NCBI GenBank assembly: GCA_023409535.1
Contig: JAEYGZ010000035.1
Span: 1 to 16,734 of the forward strand
Source of the DNA: Bacillota bacterium
GTDB taxonomy: Bacteria; Bacillota; Clostridia; Lachnospirales; Lachnospiraceae
DNA length: 16,734 nt
Direction: 5' to 3'
Both the position numbers and the translations under genes were made by a program. Under the pieces are notes generated by a model. That model was not told where the DNA came from and did not search any database. It saw only the letters and a program-made list of their open reading frames with translations. Positions 1-6,924 of this stretch are shown in pieces. Position 1 is the stretch's first letter; each line of letters opens with the position of its first letter.

Positions 1-35
1 TTACCTCCAAATAATTTGTTGTTATTTGGAGGTAA
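1..35. repeat. Perfect 14-bp inverted repeat (hairpin) at window edge
   Basis: Bases 1-14 (TTACCTCCAAATAA) are the exact reverse complement of bases 22-35, with a 7-base loop. No T-run follows on the plus strand, so a plus-strand intrinsic terminator is unlikely. The minus-strand side lies outside the window, and the arms could extend further left. It might be a terminator read leftwards, a small palindromic repeat, or the end of a mobile element. Confidence 0.75.
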
Positions 36-301
36 TAGTTGTAGAGCAGACTTAAAAAACACTTGCTAGGGCTCAGATATTAGTCGCTTTTAATGTTTTC
101 ATAAAAATTCATCTGTTATAATAAAGCTTCAATATGGAGTAAGAAGGAATTTTGACTATATATGACTTTCTAGGGTAAAGAGTATTACATGAATATTTCT
201 TTTGTTTCACATTGATATTAATATGTTTTTTTACTTTTATAGTAACAGAATTATTATTGATGAATTCAAAATAATTGAATAACGACAATAGTTGAAAGAG
301 C
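36..301. other. AT-rich gene-free stretch
   Basis: Very AT-rich sequence between the edge hairpin and the IS66 remnant. Short open frames exist on the minus strand (109-303), but they have no ribosome site or recognisable motif and the composition is low-complexity. I see no RNA gene here. Confidence 0.5.
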
Positions 302-558
302 AATTACTACTGGCTTTGCAAAATCAGAAAGCAAGCGTGTGAAAGTGTTACTTCGAGTTCTGTCCCAGAAATACGCGAGATTGTTCCTGTTCGTAAGGAT
401 TCCTTTGTTGTAGCAGTTTCACCACTTCCCATCACACTTCATGTAGGAACAGCTACACTTGAAATACCAGATGGATACCGTCTGAAGCAATCACTGCTGT
501 TCTGACAGCGCTCAAATCGATATGTCAGGTGGCATTACTTAGGCAAAGGAAATCCTAA
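302..558 (+). pseudogene. tnpA: IS66-family tnpA (OrfA) remnant, frameshifted
   Basis: Translating from 302 gives NYYWLCKIRKQACES, the segment of IS66 OrfA after its N-terminal helix-turn-helix, then the C-terminal part with ITLHVGTATLEIPDGYR. After GYR (about 480) one base is missing: the next frame continues SEAITAVLTALKS, the normal end of OrfA, and stops at 556-558. The N-terminal third, with the helix-turn-helix and start codon, is absent. OrfA is an accessory protein needed for IS66 transposition and cannot work in this state. It sits directly before a broken tnpB and a truncated tnpC in the normal IS66 order, so the whole element is dead. The identification rests on recognised family motifs and gene order. 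Confidence 0.75.
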
Positions 559-878
559 TCGTATGTGGCTATACCGATATGCGAAAATCAATTGACGGAT
601 TAGCTGCTATTGTTCAAGCCAACTATGGATTGAATCTTTTCGGTAAGCAACTCTTTCTTTTTTGTGGTAAGCAGCGGAATCGGATGAAGGCATTGCTTTG
701 GGAAGATGTTGGCTTTGTCCTCTTATATAAGAGATTGGAAAACGGATACTTTCAATGGTCAAGAACCGCCGACTAGGCCAGAAATCTTTCGTGGCAGGAA
801 TTCCGGTGGCTTTTGGAGGGACTTGCAATCGACCAACCGAAAGCAATCCGTGAAGCAAAGCACGGTGAATTCTGTTGA
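552..878 (+). pseudogene. tnpB: IS66-family tnpB (OrfB) remnant with in-frame stop
   Basis: The frame reads VCGYTDMRKSIDGLAA, then KQLFLFCG and KALLWED, LLYKRLENGYFQW, all hallmarks of IS66 TnpB (the IS66 Orf2-like protein). There is no usable start codon upstream of VCGYTD because a stop lies at 538-540. A TAG at 774-776 interrupts the protein after SRTAD, and the same frame continues with the expected tail (ARNLSWQEF, then GLAIDQPKAIR) to TGA at 876-878. The nonsense mutation and lost start make it non-functional. The role of TnpB in IS66 transposition is not well defined even in intact elements. Confidence 0.85.
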
Positions 879-969
879 ATGAAAATGCCTACAAATGGCT
901 TGTTTACTGGATCTTTAGCGATTTCCGAGGTGTAATAAACCTATCGAATCAGATAGGAGGAATACCGGA

Positions 970-1104
970 ATGGACGCTAAAGATGCTTATATCGAAAAGC
1001 TTGAAAATACAATACGAGGTCTTCAACAGCAGGTAAACAATCTCACAGAGATGGTACTTCTCCTACGAAAAGAGAAGTTTGACAGTTCCAGAGAGAAGAC
1101 TCCG
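970..1104 (+). pseudogene. tnpC: IS66-family tnpC transposase, 5' fragment only
   Basis: A ribosome site (AGGAGG, 955-960) precedes ATG 970. The protein begins with a coiled-coil-like segment (YIEKLENTIRGLQQQVNNL) followed by LLLRKEKFDSSREKTP, the typical N-terminus of IS66 DDE transposases. Homology stops after about 45 codons, near 1104. The open frame runs on to 1167 through unrelated sequence. A full IS66 transposase is about 500 residues, so the zinc-finger-like and DDE catalytic parts are missing. The break lies at a C/G-rich spot (GGGGTCCCC, about 1106-1114), which probably marks the deletion junction. Confidence 0.8.
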
Positions 1105-1196
1105 GGGTCCCCCTCTCTTTTGTATACTATGCAGAAGATAAATAAATACTCAACAAAAAACAACTAACAGTTGATATTACAACAAATGATTGTTTG

Positions 1197-1244
1197 TTGA
1201 GTTTTATTCCTCCGTATCATACAATATAGCTACAAGTGCTTGTA
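1197..1244 (+). promoter_or_regulatory. Promoter and palindromic operator of the XRE gene
   Basis: A -35-like TTGAGT (1197-1202) and a -10-like TACAAT (1220-1225) are separated by exactly 17 bases. Just after the -10, where transcription should start, lies TACAAG-TG-CTTGTA (1231-1244), a 6-bp-arm inverted repeat of the size XRE/Cro regulators bind. This suggests autorepression by the gene starting at 1273. It is inferred from sequence only. Confidence 0.55.
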
Positions 1245-1272
1245 AAAATTATTATAAGAACGGAGGATTTTT

Positions 1273-2358
1273 ATGATTATAAAAATAGGTGAAAAAATAA
1301 AAGAATTACGTAAAAAAGCTGACGTGAATCAGGAAAGATTTGCAGAATATTTAGGTGTTACGGCACAAGCTGTGAGTAAATGGGAAGTCGAGGGCTGTTA
1401 TCCTGATATAGAGCTTCTGCCGTCAATCGCTAATTTTTTTAATATAAGCATAGACGAATTAATGTGTTTTGATGTTATGAAAAATCAGGAAAAGATTGAT
1501 ATGATTATTAAACAAGCGGGACCTGAGAGGAGTAGAAATTGGTTTGACGGTACAGTAATTGAAATGTTCAGAAACGCCGTTCATGAATTTCCGAATAATT
1601 ACGATTTGTTGTACTGTCTAGCGAAAACTTTATGTTTTACGAAAAAACCAGAAGAAGAGAAACAAAAAAATTTGAGGGAATCTATATCAATTTGCACACG
1701 CATTTTGAGTGATTGTACGGATGACAATCTGCGTTTTCGTTCGCTTCAAGTGCTAGCACGCGCTTATAAAGACATAGGTGACAAAGAAAAAGCTGTTGAA
1801 ACAGCGAACAGACTACCGCTTGCGCGTGATTCACGTGATATGGTGCTTCCGGAAATACTTGACGGGGAAGCGAAATCAAATCAGATTGTTCAGAATATAT
1901 GGCTGTTATCGGATATGTTTGAATATTTAATTGAAAATCTTGCAAACACTAAATATAAAGCTAACTCAGAAAAGAGAGTAGAACTATTTAAAAAACTCGT
2001 AAGTATTGAAAAAATACTGCACGAAAATAATGATTATATTTATGAAACTTTAAGGTTACGGGCAGTTTATTATTGGCTTTCGGAAGATTATTTAAAACTG
2101 AAAGATTATGACAATGCGCTTGACTGTATAGAGCTGTTTGCGGAATATAGTATAAAATTCGATACTCTACCGGAAGTATCTACTTACACATCGGTTATTT
2201 TTCAAGGTCAGACCTGTTCGAAATATAAAGACCTTGATATAAAAACCACGGCGTCAGGCTCAAAAGAATACTTAGTATCAAAAGAAATTTTTGCGCCGGT
2301 ACGTGAACACGCAAGATTTAAAACTGTTATTACCGAACTTGAAAAGCATATAAAATAA
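1273..2358 (+). CDS. XRE-family transcriptional regulator with C-terminal helical (TPR-like) region
   Basis: The N-terminus (about residues 5-62) is a classic XRE helix-turn-helix: KIKELRKKADVNQERFAEYL, then GVTAQAVSKWE, then PDIELLPSIANFFNISIDEL. The remaining 300 or so residues are mostly helical and resemble the TPR-like sensor regions of the larger Firmicute XRE regulators (for example AYKDIGDKEKAVETA near residue 165, and KLKDYDNALDCIELFAEY near 275). Such regions often bind peptides or partner proteins, but the ligand here is unknown. A ribosome site GGAGG (1262-1266) supports ATG 1273. At 361 residues it appears complete. It is monocistronic, with a promoter and an inverted-repeat operator upstream that suggest autoregulation. 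No obvious target gene is adjacent; the TetR/SDR operon downstream has its own promoter. The family call is firm and the function unknown. Confidence 0.88.
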   Translation: MIIKIGEKIKELRKKADVNQERFAEYLGVTAQAVSKWEVEGCYPDIELLPSIANFFNISIDELMCFDVMKNQEKIDMIIKQAGPERSRNWFDGTVIEMFRNAVHEFPNNYDLLYCLAKTLCFTKKPEEEKQKNLRESISICTRILSDCTDDNLRFRSLQVLARAYKDIGDKEKAVETANRLPLARDSRDMVLPEILDGEAKSNQIVQNIWLLSDMFEYLIENLANTKYKANSEKRVELFKKLVSIEKILHENNDYIYETLRLRAVYYWLSEDYLKLKDYDNALDCIELFAEYSIKFDTLPEVSTYTSVIFQGQTCSKYKDLDIKTTASGSKEYLVSKEIFAPVREHARFKTVITELEKHIK

Positions 2359-2485
2359 GTATAATCTTCATTCGTAGGATAAGAACTAAAATAACAACCG
2401 ACGTAATATTATCTTGCACCAATGTGTTTTCATATATTAATATGCATCAGATTTTATAAGATTGGCTTATTTCAACAAAAACAGG

Positions 2486-2511
2486 GCCTGCTATTTTGCA
2501 GGCTTGTTTTT
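2486..2511 (+). terminator. Intrinsic terminator downstream of XRE gene
   Basis: GCCTGC (2486-2491) pairs with GCAGGC (2498-2503) around a 6-base loop and is followed by a T-rich tail (2504-2511). It lies about 128 bases after the XRE stop codon and before the TetR promoter. Confidence 0.7.
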
Positions 2512-2633
2512 ATGCTTAAATGTTTTATTAAGCGTTATAAACAAGCTGTTTTCTGTTATACTTAAGTAATGTTGTAGATATTGTTGATAATAGAAACAAT
2601 CAATCAAATTGACACTTACTTTTCAAGTTTTGC

Positions 2634-2682
2634 TTGACAGAGATCAACATCTCTTTTAAACTATAGATGAACAAATATTCAT
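2634..2682 (+). promoter_or_regulatory. Promoter and operator of the TetR/SDR operon
   Basis: TTGACA (2634-2639), a 17-base spacer and TAAACT (2657-2662) form a good housekeeping promoter, placing the start of transcription near 2669. Overlapping that point is ATGAA-6-TTCAT (2667-2682), an inverted repeat typical of TetR operators. Because transcription should begin here, the ATG at 2667 is unlikely to be the translation start and ATG 2700 is preferred. Confidence 0.65.
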
Positions 2683-2699
2683 TCATAAAGGAAGAGATT

Positions 2700-3296
2700 A
2701 TGCCAAAATCACCAGAACGTTGTGAAGAAATTAGAACAGATATGCGAAACAAAATCTTACAGAAATCTATACTTTATTTTGCTAAAAATGGATTTTCAGG
2801 AACAAAGATTAGCGAATTATCCAAGCATATTGGAATTGGACAAGGGACTATTTACATCTATTTTGAATCTAAAGAAAAGTTGTTTCAAGAAATTCATAAG
2901 ATGATTAATAGAGAAAAAGATATTCAGCAGGTAAAGCGTCTTACAAGTCTCCCCATACCCGCCAAACATAAAATACACAAGCTGACAAAAGAAGTATTGC
3001 GTCAGATGGAAGAAGATAATATCTTTGCAGGAATGATTGCTTTAAATACACAGATGCTTTTAGAACAAGATGAAAGTAATTCTGCCTATGGAACAACCTA
3101 TCAGTCGGAACTATATAAATATATGACTAAGATAATTGAACAAGGACAAAAGGAAGGCAGTATTGTCGCAGGTAATCCTTTGAAGCTGGCAGATTACTAT
3201 TGGGGTGTTGTTTATCTTTACTCACTGAAGAAGCTATTTACGACAAAGTATGAAACAATTAATTCGGAGGATTTAGAACGAACTATATTGAAATAA
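2700..3296 (+). CDS. TetR/AcrR-family transcriptional repressor
   Basis: The N-terminal DNA-binding domain is clear: KILQKSILYFAKNGFSGTKI, then ELSKHIGIGQGTIYIYFESK with the typical TIYIYFxSKEKLF recognition-helix signature (about residues 20-65 from ATG 2700). The C-terminal ligand-binding half is divergent, as usual, and gives no inducer. ATG 2700 is chosen over the in-frame ATG 2667 because AAAGGAAGAG (2687-2696) sits just before it and because the predicted transcription start and operator overlap 2667. The product is 198 residues, a normal family length. The dehydrogenase gene follows closely, so the two are probably co-transcribed and autoregulated. By family analogy the repressor would sense a small hydrophobic molecule handled by that enzyme, but this is inference. 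Confidence 0.9.
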   Translation: MPKSPERCEEIRTDMRNKILQKSILYFAKNGFSGTKISELSKHIGIGQGTIYIYFESKEKLFQEIHKMINREKDIQQVKRLTSLPIPAKHKIHKLTKEVLRQMEEDNIFAGMIALNTQMLLEQDESNSAYGTTYQSELYKYMTKIIEQGQKEGSIVAGNPLKLADYYWGVVYLYSLKKLFTTKYETINSEDLERTILK

Positions 3297-3315
3297 TAGG
3301 ATTATGGAGAAGAGC

Positions 3316-4080
3316 ATGGAGAAGAGAATTGCAATCATAACGGGAGCCAGTGGAGGGATAGGAAAAGAGTTTACGAAGCTGATGTTACAGGAAGAAGTAG
3401 ATGAAATCTGGGCAATAGCCAGAAACCAGGAGAAGCTTACAGCATTAAGGAATGAATTAGGAGATAAGATAATTACTGTCCCAAAGGACTTATCTAAATC
3501 AACAGAACTATTTTCTGTAGGTGAACTGCTGAAAAATCAGAAACCAGTCATAGCGTATTTAATTAATAATGCTGGTCTTGCTAAGATGGGATCCTATCAG
3601 AAATTTACCGTTGAAGAAATAAAGGATACAATTAATATCAATTGCTGTGCGCTTGCTGTTTTATGTACATTGTGCATTCCTTATATGGTAGAGGGAAGCA
3701 GGATTCTGAATATTTCATCTGCATCTTCCTTTCAGCCATTACCCTACCTTAACTTATATGCAGCGACAAAAGTCTTTGAAAAAACTTATTCCAGGTCATT
3801 AAATGTGGAACTGAAGGGGACTGGTATTACATCAACTGCTGTCTGCCCAAGTTGGGTTGATACAGATCTGCTGATGAAAGAAGTTAACGGGAAAAGGATT
3901 AAATTTCCTGGCATTGTAACGCCGGACAGAGTTGCCGTAAAAGCACTGAGGGATGCCAAGAAAGGGAAAGATATGTCCGTTTGTACATTTTATGTGAAAT
4001 ATATGCATATGCTGACAAAATTATTTCCTCAAAAAGTGATAATGAATACATGGGTTCATAAAATTAAAAAATATATTTAG
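3316..4080 (+). CDS. Short-chain dehydrogenase/reductase (SDR), NAD(P)-dependent
   Basis: This is a Rossmann-fold classical SDR of 254 residues. The nucleotide-binding glycine motif TGASGGIG is at residues 9-16, NNAG at 84-87, the catalytic serine in ISSASS (about 135), and the catalytic pair Tyr148/Lys152 in YAATK. A CPSWVDTD segment follows near 177-184. The family reduces or oxidises carbonyl/alcohol substrates, and the specificity cannot be read from sequence. ATG 3316 is preferred over ATG 3304 because GGAGAAG (3306-3312) is well spaced for 3316, whereas only a badly spaced AGGA precedes 3304. The gene follows the TetR gene by about 20 bases and is probably repressed by it. The C-terminal 30 residues are basic and aromatic and could associate with the membrane, which is speculative. 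No terminator is obvious before the IS debris that follows. Confidence 0.88.
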   Translation: MEKRIAIITGASGGIGKEFTKLMLQEEVDEIWAIARNQEKLTALRNELGDKIITVPKDLSKSTELFSVGELLKNQKPVIAYLINNAGLAKMGSYQKFTVEEIKDTININCCALAVLCTLCIPYMVEGSRILNISSASSFQPLPYLNLYAATKVFEKTYSRSLNVELKGTGITSTAVCPSWVDTDLLMKEVNGKRIKFPGIVTPDRVAVKALRDAKKGKDMSVCTFYVKYMHMLTKLFPQKVIMNTWVHKIKKYI

Positions 4081-4165
4081 TATAGGTTGGAGAGAATGAA
4101 GAAATATATATTGAGACCGTTTCAAAGTGGACCTATTGACAAAGTAGCAAAAATAAGACCTGTTC

Positions 4166-4468
4166 ATTTGCGGACAAGGAAATAGTCTGAAATTCCAAAA
4201 ATTGATTTATAAGAAATCGACACAGAATTATTATCGTTTGTATAGTCGGTCCAAGAAAGAATGTAAGAATTGTCCTCATTTTTCATTATGTGCTACAGAT
4301 CTGGGGACTGTCAGAATTAGTGCGAGTGCTTATTACCCATCTTTTTATCGCAACAGTCAAAAGGTAGGGAGTATGGATTACAAAAGGGTTATGCGCCTTC
4401 GGCAAATATGGTCGGAAGGAACCTTTGCTGTTTTAAAACGTGAGCATAAATTGAATAAGATACAAAAG
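4166..4468 (+). pseudogene. IS1182-type transposase, 3' fragment
   Basis: The frame from 4166 reads ICGQGNSLKFQKL, then YYRLYSRSKKECKNCPHFS and LCATDLGTVRI, then MDYKRVMRLRQIWSEGTFAV and LKREHKLNKIQK. The C..C....C cluster followed by an R..R...E..F..LK segment is the C-terminal part of IS1182/IS5-like DDE transposases, including the catalytic glutamate region (SEGTFAVLK). An in-frame stop just upstream (4154-4156) and the absence of the N-terminal two thirds show it is a relic. It ends where the minus-strand IS256 piece begins (about 4470), where the expected arginine-glycine after KIQK is replaced by a stop (TGA 4469-4471). A short start-stop frame at 4096-4185 just before it is not recognisable. 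Confidence 0.7.
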
Positions 4469-4471
4469 TGA

Positions 4472-4589
4472 GGTTGCCAGGTACAGCATTTTCAGCAGAC
4501 TGTCGTCTGTCGGAAATACGGTCTTACTTTTGGTGACCTTACGGAGCTGCCGGTTAAATCCCTCGATGGCATTCGTGGTATTATGCCGA
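4472..4589 (-). pseudogene. IS256-type transposase, C-terminal fragment (minus strand)
   Basis: Read on the minus strand, this segment gives CRYRHNTTNAIEGFNRQLR, KVTKSKTVFPTDDSLLKML and YLATS. TTNAIEGFNRQLRKVTK is the hallmark region just after the catalytic glutamate of IS256-family transposases. Only about 40 codons remain. It is broken at the low-coordinate end by the IS1182 piece and at the high-coordinate end by a second IS256-type fragment in the opposite orientation. It is not functional. The subtype (GFNRQLRKVTK) differs from the plus-strand neighbour (SLNATYRKLNR), so these are two different IS256-family elements. Confidence 0.75.
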
Positions 4590-4606
4590 TATCGGCATAA
4601 CACCAC
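4575..4606. repeat. 32-bp near-perfect palindrome joining two IS256-type fragments
   Basis: The central 20 bases (4581-4600, TTATGCCGATATCGGCATAA) are a perfect palindrome. It is flanked by GTGGT (4575-4579) and ACCAC (4602-4606), with a single mismatched pair (4580/4601). Reading outward in both directions gives the same peptide, CRYRHNTTNAIE. The palindrome is therefore exactly the symmetric junction of two head-to-head transposase coding remnants. Confidence 0.85.
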
Positions 4607-4805
4607 AAATGCGATTGAAAGCCTGAATGCAACTTACCGGAAGCTAAACCGCCAAAGGAGCGTATTTCCCAGTGACACAGCGCTTCTGAAGGCCCTGTAT
4701 TTATCTACTTTTGAGGCGACCAGGAAATGGAATATGCCGCTTAGGAATTGGGGGCAAGTCTACGGTGAACTCAGTATCATGTATGAAGGACGGTTACATG
4801 TATAA
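4584..4805 (+). pseudogene. IS256-type transposase, C-terminal fragment (plus strand)
   Basis: The frame reads TTNAIESLNATYRKLNRQR, SVFPSDTALLKALYLST, FEATRKWNMPLRNWGQVYGE, LSIMYEGRLHV and stops at 4803-4805. This is the complete normal C-terminus of an IS256-family transposase (MULE-like DDE enzyme). The upstream open frame back to 4530 is not part of this protein: that stretch is the antisense of the minus-strand IS256 piece, so the ATG at 4530 is spurious. The N-terminal 300 or so residues and two of the catalytic acids are missing. A candidate element right end lies at 4907-4935. Confidence 0.85.
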
Positions 4806-4852
4806 GCATCATTCATGACATGCATCAGCATGTGCTGTTATATATAAAGCAA

Positions 4853-4884
4853 GGTCTGAAAGCATATCGCTAAACCTTCAGACC
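4853..4884 (+). terminator. Stem-loop after the IS256-type gene
   Basis: GGTCTGAA (4853-4860) pairs perfectly with TTCAGACC (4877-4884) across a 16-base loop. There is no strong T-run, so termination is uncertain. The hairpin lies between the transposase stop and the IS right end. Confidence 0.4.
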
Positions 4885-4906
4885 AGCTATTATCATAGAA
4901 GATCAG

Positions 4907-4935
4907 CATTTACAGACTTTTCTTCACACACCCCC
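4907..4935. repeat. Candidate IS256-type right terminal inverted repeat
   Basis: Read on the minus strand, the segment starts GGTGTGTGAAGAAAAGTCTG and continues TAAATGC. This resembles IS256-family ends, whose inverted repeats typically read G.GTGT.AAG then AAA..T.TGTAAA. It is placed about 100 bases after the transposase stop, as expected for an intact right end. The matching left end is not in the window because the element is truncated at 4590. Confidence 0.5.
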
Positions 4936-5200
4936 CACTCTATCTATATAAAAAGGGATTCGTCTGCATAAGTAAAAAGAGTAACTGGAGTTTTGCCTCT
5001 ATGTCTCTTATGGGAATACTGCGGTAATTACATAATGAACCTGACTATATTTTGGCAATATAGCGTCATTTTCTGTCATTATAACTAGAAAATTGCAATT
5101 CAGTCTGCTCTTTCCTTTCTGACCAGTAATCATATATAGAAATTACGCGCTGGGTAAGTTAAGATAGAGAACGTAACAGCGACACAGTAGTTTAAGTTAA
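4936..5200. other. Intergenic stretch upstream of the hydrolase gene
   Basis: No gene is recognisable. A perfect 7-bp inverted repeat CTATATT-TTGGC-AATATAG (5045-5063) is present and could be an operator. No convincing -35/-10 pair with 16-18 base spacing was found for the hydrolase gene. A sporulation sigma-factor promoter is possible but I cannot call it by eye. Confidence 0.4.
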
Positions 5201-5216
5201 TATGAAGGAGGTTCCT

Positions 5217-6014
5217 ATGAACAAACTCAAAAGTTTTGTGGCAGTAGCTACCTGTACGATATTAATATCACTTAGCGCAGACACTGCTTTAGCTGCTACC
5301 TATAAAGTAGCTCCCAAAGATTCATTATATACGATCAGTCAGTTGTTCAACACAACAACGGACAAGCTGGTTGCTAATAATTCACTGAAAACCACTGAGA
5401 TATATCCCGGCCAGAAATTAGATGTTCCGTCAAAGAAATGTACATTAAAAAAAGGCGATACATTATCAAAGATAGCAAAGAAATATAATGTATCAGTTAA
5501 AACTATTAAACAGGCTAATCATTTAACTTCCAGTAAGATTATAATTGGAAAGACACTTCTTATACCGGCTGCACAGGCTGATAGTGCATCCAAACCGGCA
5601 GCAAACCCATCCACACCTGTATCAAGCTCATCTAAAGCAGTTATTCATTATACAGCGTCGGAGGTTGATTTACTGGCAAGATTAATTACTGCCGAGGCAG
5701 ACGGAGAATCCTACAATGCAATGGTAGGGGTAGGCGGTGTAGTCGTAAACCGAGTGCAAAGCACTGAATGGCCGAACAGTATCAGCGGTGTTGTCAATCA
5801 AGTGTCGGGAGGTTATTATCAGTTCACACCGGTAAAAAACGGTTGGATAAACAAACCTGCTACTGATTTAGCAAAAAAAGCAGCGATGGCTGCGATTAAC
5901 GGCAGCGATACCAGTAAGGGCGCGATGTTCTATTTTGATGATACTTCAACAAATCAATGGCTTTGGTCTAAAGCGATAACAACTCAAATAGATCATATGG
6001 TTTTTGTTAAATAA
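5217..6014 (+). CDS. Secreted LysM / SleB-CwlJ-type cell-wall hydrolase
   Basis: The 265-residue protein has a signal peptide (residues 1 to about 26, KLKSFVAVATCTILISL with cleavage near ADTALA-A). Two LysM peptidoglycan-binding repeats follow, residues about 29-70 (YKVAPKDSLYTISQLF) and 75-117 (CTLKKGDTLSKIAKKYNV). A Ser/Pro/Ala linker (120-142) leads to a Hydrolase_2 (SleB/CwlJ) domain from about 150 to the end, with ARLITAEADGE and VVVNRV. Glu160 in TAEADGE is the likely catalytic acid by family comparison. Enzymes of this kind act as lytic transglycosylases or cortex-lytic enzymes on spore or vegetative peptidoglycan outside the membrane. ATG 5217 is chosen because AAGGAGG (5205-5211) lies five bases before it; the in-frame ATG 5202 overlaps that ribosome site. 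The gene stands alone with a strong terminator after it. Whether it acts in spore germination is inference. Confidence 0.92.
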   Translation: MNKLKSFVAVATCTILISLSADTALAATYKVAPKDSLYTISQLFNTTTDKLVANNSLKTTEIYPGQKLDVPSKKCTLKKGDTLSKIAKKYNVSVKTIKQANHLTSSKIIIGKTLLIPAAQADSASKPAANPSTPVSSSSKAVIHYTASEVDLLARLITAEADGESYNAMVGVGGVVVNRVQSTEWPNSISGVVNQVSGGYYQFTPVKNGWINKPATDLAKKAAMAAINGSDTSKGAMFYFDDTSTNQWLWSKAITTQIDHMVFVK

Positions 6015-6028
6015 TTACTTGATTTTTA

Positions 6029-6080
6029 AAGACGGCGTCGCAAAATAACTTTTAAAGTTAAGATGCGATGCCATCTTTTT
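6029..6080 (+). terminator. Intrinsic terminator of the hydrolase gene
   Basis: A long hairpin: bases 6029-6042 pair with 6064-6077 (one mismatch, one G-U pair). Inside is a second perfect stem TAACTTT-T-AAAGTTA (6046-6060). The 3' arm runs directly into a T-tract (6076-6080). It starts 15 bases after the stop codon. Confidence 0.85.
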
Positions 6081-6514
6081 GAATTTTAGTTATAAAAATC
6101 TGGTTAATAATGGAGAAAGACATTATCAAAACATCTGAAAGAGTATGTCAAGCGTTAGAAATAATGAGGGTTAAGCACATTAGCAATAGCCATAAGTATT
6201 GAGGCCCTTGCGGATATAAAAAAGATGACATCTAAGTGAAATGTGGATATTTTAAGGCTTCTTCGAATTCAATACATCTAATCGAATAAATAGTTGCATT
6301 ATCCCAAAGCAAAATAGGACCTTCTGTCGTAATTACCATTCTACGAGAGGAGGGTTTTTCGTCATTGTCCTTTTTTCTTGGATCTATTCATTGTTCTATA
6401 ATTAAACTTTCTACATCTGGAAACAAACTATTACAACGAACAGAATTAAATCGTAAAGCTGTCGGGGTGCATGTTTTCTTTTGTCTCGATTTTCTTTCTC
6501 AATCATATCGTATC
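6081..6514. other. Gene-free stretch, nothing recognised
   Basis: About 430 bases between the hydrolase terminator and the ArsR-operon promoter. A 61-codon open frame (6365-6550) has no ribosome site, overlaps the promoter at its end and contains no recognisable motif, so it is not called. No RNA gene or repeat was recognised. It may be decayed coding DNA. Confidence 0.4.
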
Positions 6515-6543
6515 TTGATAAACAGACTTAATGGAGATACAAT
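6515..6543 (+). promoter_or_regulatory. Promoter of the ArsR-AKR-EFR1 operon
   Basis: TTGATA (6515-6520), a 17-base spacer and TACAAT (6538-6543) match the housekeeping consensus in five of six positions each. It lies 44 bases before the ArsR start codon, and ArsR probably binds in or near it. Confidence 0.65.
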
Positions 6544-6587
6544 AGTCTAAACAAAGGAACGATTAAACTTATTGACGAGGTAATACT

Positions 6588-6923
6588 ATGGATGACAAAG
6601 CAATGCTAAACCAATTTGCCGCTTGTCGCAAGCTGTTGAGTGCACTTGGCGACGAAACGCGGCAGATGATAATCGCTGTACTCGCCAGCGCTGACTGCGA
6701 AGAGGGTATGCGCGTGGGGGAGATAACCGAAAGGACGCACTTATCCCGCCCTGCCGTGTCTCATCACCTTAAAATCCTGCTTGATACTGAAGTGATCGGG
6801 CTGCGCCGACAAGCCACGATGAACTTTTATTATCTAGAACTCGGCGGGGCTTGGGGTGAACTTGTAACTCTTGTGAACCATATTGAGGAACTCCGTAAAA
6901 TTTGTGAATGCGAGGAAGAATAG
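6588..6923 (+). CDS. ArsR-family winged-helix regulator
   Basis: The 111-residue protein carries the ArsR/SmtB fold: LLSALGDETRQMIIAVL (residues 16-32, the canonical LADxTR start), RVGEITERTHLSRPAVSHHL (42-61, the recognition helix) and KILLDTEVIGLRRQATMNFY (62-81, the wing). Such regulators repress their own operon and release DNA on binding metal, thiol-reactive compounds or another signal. The classical metal-binding ELCVCDL motif is absent. Cysteines are at 13, 37, 106 and 108, and the C-terminal CEC pair could sense metal or redox state, which is inference. The ribosome site GAGGT is at 6577-6581. The aldo/keto reductase gene begins one base after its stop, so translation is coupled. GC content is visibly higher than in the flanking DNA. 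Confidence 0.88.
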   Translation: MDDKAMLNQFAACRKLLSALGDETRQMIIAVLASADCEEGMRVGEITERTHLSRPAVSHHLKILLDTEVIGLRRQATMNFYYLELGGAWGELVTLVNHIEELRKICECEEE

Positions 6924-6924
6924 T

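Noticed and set aside
1148..1202. CTCAACA..TGTTGAG stem as a terminator
   Set aside because: The arms are imperfect, there is no T-run of note, and the 3' arm coincides with the -35 of the XRE promoter.
4530..4583. N-terminal extension of the plus-strand IS256-type fragment
   Set aside because: On the other strand this stretch encodes the second IS256-type fragment, so the plus-strand reading is antisense noise.
6365..6550. 61-codon small open frame
   Set aside because: No ribosome site or motif, and its 3' end overlaps a strong promoter for the next operon.
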